A stretch of DNA of 64,000 bases from Streptomyces lasiicapitis (GTDB taxonomy: Bacteria; Actinomycetota; Actinomycetes; Streptomycetales; Streptomycetaceae). Made by a program: the position numbers and the translations under genes. This document shows, one piece after another, positions 58,636 to 64,000 of this stretch (position 1 is the first letter of the stretch; every line of letters begins with the position of its first letter). The notes below the pieces were generated by a model. That model searched no databases, was not told where the DNA came from, and was given only the letters and a program-made list of their open reading frames with translations. Location of the stretch: assembly GCF_014646335.1 (NCBI RefSeq), contig NZ_BMNG01000013.1, positions 124,001 through 188,000 of the forward strand. The letters run 5' to 3'.

Positions 58636-59418
58636 ATGACGACGACCGCTCAGCACGTACCCAACGATGTTCTGCGGGCCGTTCGTATCGGCCTGCGCAT
58701 GTCCCAAGACGACTTCGCCAAGGCGCTCCGCAGGGCTGGGGCGGAGCTGGGTGAGCCGAACGAAGCCAGCAAGCGGCTCGTGCAGCGCTGGGAGTCCGGG
58801 ATCAGTAGGACGCCGCGAGGGGTCTACGCGCGGGCCCTGGCGCATGTGACGGGGCGTCCGATAGAGGCACTGGGTTTCTCTCTCCCCGTGCCCATGGCAC
58901 GCGTCCACGAGGACGGCACTGGAGGTCATGACATGGCTGCTGGGTCGGAGGGAGTCGCAGAGGCTTCGGGGAGCGTTCAGACGGCCGCTCAGGCCGTTAC
59001 GGAGAACTACTCAGGGGTCTGGCTCTCCCGCTATGAGTTCTACTCGTCCAGCCGTGACGAGACGTACGAAGCCAAGCACTACATAGTGATCGTTCAGCAC
59101 GGGAATCGACTCACCGCTCAGAGCCTGCCCGGGGCGTCGACGAATCCTGACTCGCCTCTGGCTCTGGATCTCACCGTTGATCGGAGCGTCGTCACCGGCA
59201 CCTGGACGGAGCAGACAGCCTCTGACGGGTACTACCAGGGGGCCCGGTACCACGGCGCCATTCAGATGCTCGTGGAGCCCACAGGGCGCCGTATGGCCGG
59301 TAAGTGGGTCGGGTTCGGCAAGGACTTCGATGTGAACACCGGGCCCTGGGAGCTGCGGCTCATGGATACGTCGATGTCCAAGGCGACGCTGGAGCAGTAC
59401 TCCCAACAGCCTGACTGA
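58636..59418 (+). CDS. XRE-type regulator with C-terminal sensor-like domain
   Basis: 260 residues. The helix-turn-helix lies at about 8-75 (VLRAVRIGLRMSQDDFAKAL; ASKRLVQRWESGISRTPRGV). After a flexible link a beta-rich domain begins at YSGVWLSRYEFYSSSRDETY and ends KWVGFGKDFDVNTGPWELRL. This architecture is repeated in many Streptomyces elements and resembles the TPR-less immunity regulators of phages. It is the last gene of the element and has its own terminator. Confidence 0.82.
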   Translation: MTTTAQHVPNDVLRAVRIGLRMSQDDFAKALRRAGAELGEPNEASKRLVQRWESGISRTPRGVYARALAHVTGRPIEALGFSLPVPMARVHEDGTGGHDMAAGSEGVAEASGSVQTAAQAVTENYSGVWLSRYEFYSSSRDETYEAKHYIVIVQHGNRLTAQSLPGASTNPDSPLALDLTVDRSVVTGTWTEQTASDGYYQGARYHGAIQMLVEPTGRRMAGKWVGFGKDFDVNTGPWELRLMDTSMSKATLEQYSQQPD

Positions 59419-59480
59419 CCAGGGGTTTTGCCCCTGTCGAGGTCAGCACCAGCTCAGCACACGGCCCCTCAAAGCACGAA

Positions 59481-59518
59481 AACGGCCCGGAACGCTCATG
59501 AAGAGCGACCGGGCCGTT
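59481..59518 (+). terminator. Terminator after the XRE gene
   Basis: ACGGCCCGG-AA-CGCTC-ATGAA-GAGCG-A-CCGGGCCGT, a long interrupted stem followed by TTCCCTT. Confidence 0.82.
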
Positions 59519-59677
59519 TCCCTTCTGACCTGCACGCTTGCCTGGTGTGACCAGGGGTGCTATCCACCCCTCCACCCTCACGGATGTGAGTCGTGGGCGA
59601 ACTCACCTGCGGTGTCACCGGTTCGGGGGCCCCGGGGCGGCGTGGTGGGGCGGTGGGGCGGCGGTACCGTCGTGGCC

Positions 59678-60133
59678 ATGGACACGTCGTGGTGGCTCGC
59701 GTTGGTCGCCGTGGTGGTGCTCGCGTTCGGCGTCGCCCTCGTGGACGGGTGGGCGCGGTCCGGGCGGCCGGCGCGGCGGCGGGGGGTGCGGCGGCCTCCC
59801 CGGCGGGAGCGGGGTGGGCGGCCTCGGCCCCGGGCCGGGGAGATCTGGTGGGCCCGGGTGCCCTATGAGGGTGGGGGCGGGGGGAAGGATCGGCCCTGTC
59901 TCGTGCTGGTTGTCCGCGGGGACAGCGTGCGGGTTGCGAAGATCACCAGTAAGTACCGGGATGAGCGGGCCGGGGTGATTCCGTTGCCGCCCGGGGCCGT
60001 CGGGGACGCGCATGGGCGGGCCAGTTTCCTGGAGACCGATGAGTTGCGGGAGGTTCCCGTGTGGGACTTTCGGCGGCGGGCGGGGGTTGTGGATCCTGTG
60101 CTTTGGGATCAGGTGCGGTATCTGGCCGGGTAG
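59678..60133 (+). CDS. PemK/MazF-like protein with N-terminal membrane helix
   Basis: 151 residues. A membrane helix (WWLALVAVVVLAFGVALVDG) and an arginine-rich linker precede a PemK-like SH3-barrel domain (RAGEIWWARVPYEGGGGGKD, RPCLVLVV, VRVAKITSKYRDERAG, VPVWDFRR, LWDQVRYLAG). The ATG has no ribosome-binding site, but TACCGT lies 12 bases upstream, so a leaderless mRNA is probable. No antitoxin gene is adjacent. The protein is conserved at this position in the genus as far as I recall, so it may not be a toxin. Confidence 0.8.
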   Translation: MDTSWWLALVAVVVLAFGVALVDGWARSGRPARRRGVRRPPRRERGGRPRPRAGEIWWARVPYEGGGGGKDRPCLVLVVRGDSVRVAKITSKYRDERAGVIPLPPGAVGDAHGRASFLETDELREVPVWDFRRRAGVVDPVLWDQVRYLAG

Positions 60134-60144
60134 GCCCTGGCGGG

Positions 60145-60244
60145 GCATTCCCCAGTCCCGCCCCTCCCCGTAACCAGGGGGCTGCCGCCCCCTGGACCCC
60201 CGCTATCGCCGCTTCGCGGCTCGTCCTCAAACGCCGGACGGGCT
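60145..60244 (-). repeat. Dispersed repeat, long form, copy C
   Basis: CCCAGTCCCGCCCCTCCCCG through GGGGGCTGCCGCCCCCTGGA to the core TCGTCCTCAAACGCCGGACG. Located between the PemK-like gene and cysM. A degenerate partial copy (CCGGCGTTTGAG) follows at 60261-60272. Confidence 0.85.
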
Positions 60245-60285
60245 AGAACACCCAGCCGCGCCGGCGTTTGAGTCTCCGGCAGGGC

Positions 60286-61236
60286 TCACGCCCACAGCTG
60301 GCCCTGTACTGCCGCGATGGCCTCCTCGTCCGTCGCCGCCGTGTAGACGCCCGTCGAGAGGTACTTCCAGCCGCCGTCGGCCACGACGAAGACGATGTCG
60401 GCGGGGGTGCCCGCCTTGACGGCCTTGCGGCCGACGCCGATCGCGGCGTGGAGTGCGGCGCCGGTGGAGACGCCCGCGAAGATGCCCTCCTCGCGGAGCA
60501 GCTCCCGGGTGCGCGTGACCGCGTCGGCGGAGCCGACGGAGAAGCGGGTGGTGAGGACGGACTCGTCGTAGAGCTCGGGGACGAAGCCCTCGTCGAGGTT
60601 GCGCAGGCCGTAGACGAGGTCGTCGTAGCGGGGCTCCGCTGCGACGATCTTGATGTCGGGGAGCTGCTCACGGAGGAAGCGGCCGACGCCCATCAGGGTG
60701 CCCGTGGTGCCGAGGCCCGCCACGAAGTGGGTGATGGACGGCAGGTCCGCGAGGATCTCGGGGCCGGTCGTGGCGTAGTGGGCGCCCGCGTTGTCCGGGT
60801 TGCCGTACTGGTAGAGCATTACCCAGTCCGGGTGCTCCGCGGCCAGCTCCTTGGCGACGCGTACGGCCGTGTTGGAGCCGCCCGCCGCGGGCGACGAGAT
60901 GATCTCCGCGCCCCACATCGCGAGGAGGTCGCGCCGCTCCTGCGAGGTGTTCTCCGGCATGACGCACACGATGCGGTAGCCCTTGAGCCTGGCCGCCATC
61001 GCGAGCGAGATGCCGGTGTTGCCGGAGGTGGGCTCCAGGATGGTGCAGCCGGGCGTCAACCGGCCGTCCTTCTCGGCCTGTTCGACCATGTGGAGCGCGG
61101 GGCGGTCCTTGACGGAGCCCGTCGGGTTGCGGTCCTCCAGCTTGGCCCAGATCCGCACGTCGGCCGACGGGGAGAGCCGGGGCAGGCGGACCAGCGGGGT
61201 GTTGCCGACGGCCGCGAGCGGGGAGTCGTATCGCAT
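60286..61236 (-). CDS. cysM: Cysteine synthase, CysM type
   Basis: 316 residues, PLP fold type II. K43 in NPTGSVKDRPAL carries PLP, and EPTSGNTGISLAMAARLKGY binds its phosphate. The gene for a CysO-like sulfur carrier is directly upstream, which marks this as the actinobacterial CysM that condenses O-phosphoserine with carrier thiocarboxylate. HFVAGLGTTGTLMGVGRFL is typical. The end (QGQLWA) lies 40 bases from the dispersed repeat. A cysteine leader peptide at the start of the transcript suggests attenuation control. Confidence 0.93.
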   Translation of the reverse strand: MRYDSPLAAVGNTPLVRLPRLSPSADVRIWAKLEDRNPTGSVKDRPALHMVEQAEKDGRLTPGCTILEPTSGNTGISLAMAARLKGYRIVCVMPENTSQERRDLLAMWGAEIISSPAAGGSNTAVRVAKELAAEHPDWVMLYQYGNPDNAGAHYATTGPEILADLPSITHFVAGLGTTGTLMGVGRFLREQLPDIKIVAAEPRYDDLVYGLRNLDEGFVPELYDESVLTTRFSVGSADAVTRTRELLREEGIFAGVSTGAALHAAIGVGRKAVKAGTPADIVFVVADGGWKYLSTGVYTAATDEEAIAAVQGQLWA

Positions 61237-61250
61237 CGGCGATGAGCCTG

Positions 61251-61538
61251 TCAGGCCATGCCGCCGGCGACGGCCGGCAGGATCGTGACGCTGTCGCCGT
61301 CGGTGAGCTTCGTGGAGACGCCGTCGAGGAAGCGGACGTCCTCGTCGTTGAGGTAGACGTTCACGAAGCGGCGCAGGCTGTTGCCCTTGTCCTTGTCGAT
61401 CAGCCGGTCCTGGATGCCCGCGTGCCGCGACTCGAGGTCGGCGAAGAGCGCGGCGATGGTCTCGCCGGTGCCCTCGACGGCCTTCTCGCCGTCGGTGTAG
61501 GTGCGGAGGATGGTCGGGATGCGGACCTCGATGGCCAT
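61251..61538 (-). CDS. cysO: Sulfur-carrier protein CysO-like (MoaD/ThiS family)
   Basis: 95 residues, ubiquitin-like fold: MAIEVRIPTILRTYTDGEKA, then SLRRFVNVYLNDEDVRFLDG and VTILPAVAGGMA at the end. The Gly-Gly is followed by Met-Ala, so a C-terminal trim by a JAMM peptidase (Mec) is needed before activation; that gene is not in the window. It starts the cysO-cysM unit (14 bases between genes). A heptanucleotide repeat lies in the transcribed leader 73 bases upstream. Confidence 0.9.
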   Translation of the reverse strand: MAIEVRIPTILRTYTDGEKAVEGTGETIAALFADLESRHAGIQDRLIDKDKGNSLRRFVNVYLNDEDVRFLDGVSTKLTDGDSVTILPAVAGGMA

Positions 61539-61610
61539 GCGGTGGGCTCCTGTCGGGAGTCGGTTCGGAGTGGTGCAGGGGCCGGGACCGGTTGGGTCCG
61601 GTGCGGGATT

Positions 61611-61673
61611 CGGGCTTCGGGCTTCGGGCTTCGGGCTTCGGGCTTCGGGCTTCGGGCTTCGGGCTTCGGGCTT
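61611..61673. repeat. Heptanucleotide tandem repeat, nine copies
   Basis: CGGGCTT is repeated nine times without change (63 bases) between the leader peptide ORF and cysO. In the transcript it reads as AAGCCCG repeats. Perfect identity suggests recent expansion. Confidence 0.97.
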
Positions 61674-61778
61674 CGGTGCAGATCGTGGCACGGGCGCGCG
61701 AAACCCTGTACGCGGCGGGGTGCGGAGTGCGCGTTGCGGCGCCGCGGCACACGGCCGCGGGCGGCGGGGTGGCGCCCG

Positions 61779-61883
61779 TCAGGGCCGACAGATGGCGCTG
61801 GCGAGACGGCACAGGTCGACGTGCAGCCGGCCGACGAGCAGAGCGCCCGGCGTCGTATCGATGCTCACGTCGTTCGAAACCAT
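61779..61883 (-). CDS. Cysteine-responsive leader peptide upstream of cysO-cysM
   Basis: 34 residues, MVSNDVSIDTTPGAL then LVGRLHVDLCRLASAICRP. The motif RLHVDLCRLASAxC is that of the short leader peptides found upstream of sulfur-metabolism genes in Streptomyces. The two Cys codons lie close to the stop, so ribosome stalling under cysteine shortage could expose downstream expression signals, as proposed for actinobacterial cys uORFs. TACGAT (complement of 61890-61895) is a possible -10 only a few bases before the ATG, consistent with a leaderless start. Confidence 0.75.
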   Translation of the reverse strand: MVSNDVSIDTTPGALLVGRLHVDLCRLASAICRP

Positions 61884-61983
61884 GCGGTCATCGTATCGAT
61901 TCCCGGTCCGGGACCTGGAATGTGATCTCGGATGCCGGACGGATCCCGTTCGGTGGGCGGACGGGGGCGGGGTGCTGCGGCCG

Positions 61984-62772
61984 TCAGGGGCGGATCGCGC
62001 CCGGTACCCCGGGGAGATACGTCACCGTCGGCGCCCCCGTCGCAGGATGCACCGCCACCTCCGCCGCCACCCCGTACACCTCCGCGAGCAGCTCCCCGGT
62101 CAGGACGTCCTTCGGCGGCCCGGAGGCGACGACGCGGCCGGCGTCGAGGACGTACAGACGATCGCAGTAGTACGCGGCCAGCGTCAGGTCGTGCAGGGCG
62201 AGCAGGTTGGCCGTGCCCAGGTCGCGGACCAGGCCGAGGATCTCCAGCTGGTAGCGGATGTCGAGGTGGTTGGTCGGCTCGTCGAGGACGAGGACGGCCG
62301 GTTCCTGCACCAGCGCCCGCGCGGTCAGGACGCGTTGGCGTTCGCCGCCGGAGAGCCGGGCGAAGGAGCGTCCGGCGAGGTCCGCCGCGCCCACCCGCTC
62401 CAGGGCCCCGCGCACCAGCTCCCCGTCGGCCGCTGTGTCCGCCTCCCAGAAGCGCTTGTGCGGGGAGCGGCCCATGGCGACGATCTGGCGGACGGTGAGC
62501 TCGAAGCCCGCCTGGCCGTCCTGCGGGACCGTCGCGATCCGGCGCGCACGGGCCTTGGCGCCCGCGTCCGCCAGGTCCTCGCCGTCCAGCAGGACCCGGC
62601 CGCCGGTGGGCCTGAGCGCGCCGTACACACAGCGCAGGAGCGTCGTCTTGCCGCTGCCGTTGGGGCCGACCAGGCCCACCGTCTCGCCTGCGGAGACGGT
62701 GAGTGAGACGGCGTCGACCAGGCGGCGGCCGGAGGGGATCTCGTACGTGAGGTCTTCGGTGCGCAGTCTCAT
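61984..62772 (-). CDS. Iron-siderophore ABC transporter ATP-binding protein
   Basis: 262 residues of the FecE/FhuC group. Walker A GPNGSGKTT, signature LSGGERQRV, Walker B VLVLDEPTNHLD and the switch LLALHDLTLA are intact. It overlaps the permease gene by ATGA and is the third gene of the operon. Iron(III)-siderophore or cobalamin uptake is the role of this family; the exact ligand cannot be deduced. Confidence 0.92.
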   Translation of the reverse strand: MRLRTEDLTYEIPSGRRLVDAVSLTVSAGETVGLVGPNGSGKTTLLRCVYGALRPTGGRVLLDGEDLADAGAKARARRIATVPQDGQAGFELTVRQIVAMGRSPHKRFWEADTAADGELVRGALERVGAADLAGRSFARLSGGERQRVLTARALVQEPAVLVLDEPTNHLDIRYQLEILGLVRDLGTANLLALHDLTLAAYYCDRLYVLDAGRVVASGPPKDVLTGELLAEVYGVAAEVAVHPATGAPTVTYLPGVPGAIRP

Positions 62773-63920
62773 GCCGGCGCCCCCTCCCGTGCCCGGCCCC
62801 GCCGCAGCAGCCACAGGAAGAACGGGCCGCCCGTCAGCGCCGTCAGCACGCCCACCGGGATGTCCTGCGGCGCCGCCACCGTGCGTGCCGCCAGGTCCGC
62901 CACCACCAGGAACACCGCCCCCATCAGCGCTGCCACCGGCAGCAGCGCCCGGTGCGCGGCCCCCACCAGCATCCGCGCCGCGTGCGGCACCATCAGGCCG
63001 ACGAAGCCGATCGCCCCGCTGTGCGCGACGAGTACGCCGGTCACCAGCGAGGTCAGCACGAAGACGCCCGCGCGGAACCGGGCCGTGTCCAGGCCGAGGA
63101 CCGTCGCGCCCTCCTCCCCCACCAGGAGCAGGTCCAAGGGGCGGGCCAGCGCGATCAGCAGCGCCGTGCCGACCGCCAGGACCGTCAACGGCAGCGCGAG
63201 CATGTCCCAGCGGGCGCTGCCCAGGCCGCCGAGCGTCCAGTACAGGACTTCCTTCAGGTGGTCCGCGCGTGCCGAGACGACCAGGATCAGGCTGGTCAGG
63301 GCCGACAGGACGTACGACACCGCCACGCCCGCGAGGATCAGACGGGTCGTCGTGAAGCCGCCGCCCGGCTCGCGCGCGAGGGCGTACACCACCAGCAGCG
63401 CGAGGAACGCTCCCGCGAAGGAGGCCGCCGGGATTGTCACCGTTGTCGCCATGCCCGCGCCCACGCCGAGCACGATCACCGAGACCGCTGCCGCGGAGGC
63501 TCCCGAGGAGACGCCCAGGAGGAAGGGGTCCGCGAGGGGGTTGCGGACCAGGGCCTGGAGGGTGGTGCCCACCACTGCCAGGCCTGCGCCTACGGCTGCG
63601 CCGAGGATGACTCGTGGGAGGCGGACGTCCAGGACGATCGTGCGGTACGGGGAGGGGTCCGCGTTGCCCGTCAGGATCTGGATCACGTCGGCTGTGGGGA
63701 TTCTTACGGAGCCCAGGGCTAGGGCTGCGAGGGCTGCGGCCGTGAGGGCCAGGACTAGGGCCGTGATGACGAGGGTGTACGGGAGGGTGCGGGTGGGGGG
63801 CCCTGCCGGGGGCTCCCCAATCCCGCCCCTTCCCGAAACCGGGGGCTGCCGCCCCCGGACCCCCGCAATCGCCGCTTCGCGGCTCGTCCTCAAACGCCGG
63901 ACGGGCTGGAATTCCCTCAC
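62769..63920 (-). CDS. Iron-siderophore ABC transporter permease (FecCD) with repeat-derived N-terminus
   Basis: 383 residues if translation starts at GTG 63920, which overlaps the receptor gene stop (GTGA). Eight to ten helices follow from YTLVITALVLALTAAALAAL. FecCD motifs are LPRVILGAAVGAGLAVVGTT, NPLADPFLLGVSSGAS, GFVGLMVPHAARMLVG and DIPVGVLTALTGGPFFLWLL. Residues about 4-41 (VRRLRTSREAAIAGVRG and following) come from the 107-bp dispersed repeat. No other ATG or GTG precedes the first helix, so the repeat is either translated or initiation uses TTG/CTG. Confidence 0.88.
   Translation of the reverse strand: MREFQPVRRLRTSREAAIAGVRGRQPPVSGRGGIGEPPAGPPTRTLPYTLVITALVLALTAAALAALALGSVRIPTADVIQILTGNADPSPYRTIVLDVRLPRVILGAAVGAGLAVVGTTLQALVRNPLADPFLLGVSSGASAAAVSVIVLGVGAGMATTVTIPAASFAGAFLALLVVYALAREPGGGFTTTRLILAGVAVSYVLSALTSLILVVSARADHLKEVLYWTLGGLGSARWDMLALPLTVLAVGTALLIALARPLDLLLVGEEGATVLGLDTARFRAGVFVLTSLVTGVLVAHSGAIGFVGLMVPHAARMLVGAAHRALLPVAALMGAVFLVVADLAARTVAAPQDIPVGVLTALTGGPFFLWLLRRGRAREGAPA
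63801..63907 (-). repeat. Dispersed repeat, 107-bp form, copy D, within a coding sequence
   Basis: Same length as the copy at 37435-37541, inverse orientation, core TCGTCCTCAAACGCCGGACG. It lies in frame inside the first codons of the permease. Confidence 0.88.
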
Positions 63921-64000
63921 CTGAGCTGCTCCGCCAGCTTCCCCACCGCCCCCGGTGCCCGCACTCCCAACACCACATCCGACAACGGCAACACCGCGAA
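63917..64000 (-). CDS. Iron-siderophore ABC transporter substrate-binding protein (C-terminus only)
   Basis: 27 residues before the stop are visible, including VVLGVRAPGAVGKLAEQLR. The last helix, with KLAEQL-type spacing, and the position directly before a FecCD permease support a siderophore receptor. The stop overlaps the permease GTG. The rest is outside the window. Confidence 0.7.
   Translation of the reverse strand, partial: FAVLPLSDVVLGVRAPGAVGKLAEQLR

Larger units (their letters stand above)
52987..59607. mobile_element. Small integrative element, approximate limits
   Basis: A tyrosine integrase, an excisionase-like gene, two phage/plasmid-type regulators and several unknown genes of lower GC separate the nagE2/metallo-hydrolase block from the PemK-like/cysM block, which are neighbours in other Streptomyces. 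No replication initiator, FtsK-type transfer gene or phage structural gene is visible in about 6.5 kb, so it is a minimal or reduced element. The limits rest on a weak direct repeat. Confidence 0.65.

Noticed and set aside
59678..60133. A toxin-antitoxin operon for the PemK-like gene
   Set aside because: No antitoxin-like gene lies before or after it, and it seems to belong to the conserved core.
61611..61673. Coding interpretation of the heptamer tract (repeated SPKPEAR)
   Set aside because: The frames through it lack a supported start and the tract lies in the leader of cysO; it is better read as non-coding.

Overview
The window is high-GC actinobacterial chromosome, almost certainly Streptomyces. 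Coding regions have GC-rich third positions, GTG starts are frequent, many genes overlap by ATGA or GTGA, and family markers of the genus are present (XRE/DUF397 pair, class E sortase, DUF3618, DUF397, DUF3311). The block rph, nagF, nagE1, nagE2 and metallo-hydrolase matches, from memory, the SCO2904-SCO2908 region of S. coelicolor.

Layout. 1-6.2 kb: a minus-strand phosphonate (2-aminoethylphosphonate type) module with a GntR/HutC regulator, FAD oxidoreductase, PhnX-like hydrolase and ABC importer; one permease carries a one-base frameshift. 6.3-19 kb: two sortase-sorted surface proteins, a ROK regulator divergent from a Gfo/Idh dehydrogenase, an FAH-family enzyme, a second YidC, an HxlR/MFS divergon, a sodium symporter with its DUF3311 partner, and the class E sortase. 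20.3-27.2 kb: an accessory island with a Vsr-type endonuclease, a DUF3427 helicase without its usual nuclease domain, a WhiJ-like kinase/XRE/DUF397 set and an SRA-like protein without a nuclease. 27.6-37.3 kb: MFS/GlxA divergon, a ricin-type lectin, a secreted TNT-domain toxin facing a convergent immunity-like gene and preceded by a DasR-type box, DUF445, and an SGNH lipase. 37.5-48.5 kb: core genes, including an ABC-2 exporter, a bifunctional PBP preceded by a coupled Tyr-rich mini-ORF, an SMR exporter behind a guanidine-III-like riboswitch, tRNA-Leu(UAG), rdgB and rph. 48.7-52.9 kb: the N-acetylglucosamine PTS genes with DasR boxes and a metallo-hydrolase. 53-59.5 kb: a small integrative element (tyrosine integrase, excisionase-like gene, two related membrane proteins, XRE regulator). 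59.7-64 kb: a PemK-like gene, cysM-cysO with an upstream Cys leader peptide and a heptanucleotide repeat, and an iron-siderophore ABC operon that leaves the window.

Connections. The class E sortase could anchor both LAxTG-like proteins found nearby. A DasR-type site occurs at both nagE genes and in front of the TNT toxin, which would tie the toxin to chitin/GlcNAc status. A dispersed repeat (107-bp and 62-bp forms, sharing a core CGTCCGGCGTTTGAGGACGA) lies at gene ends, and in one place is read in frame as the N-terminus of the siderophore permease. All family assignments come from reading the translations by eye; no database search was possible.
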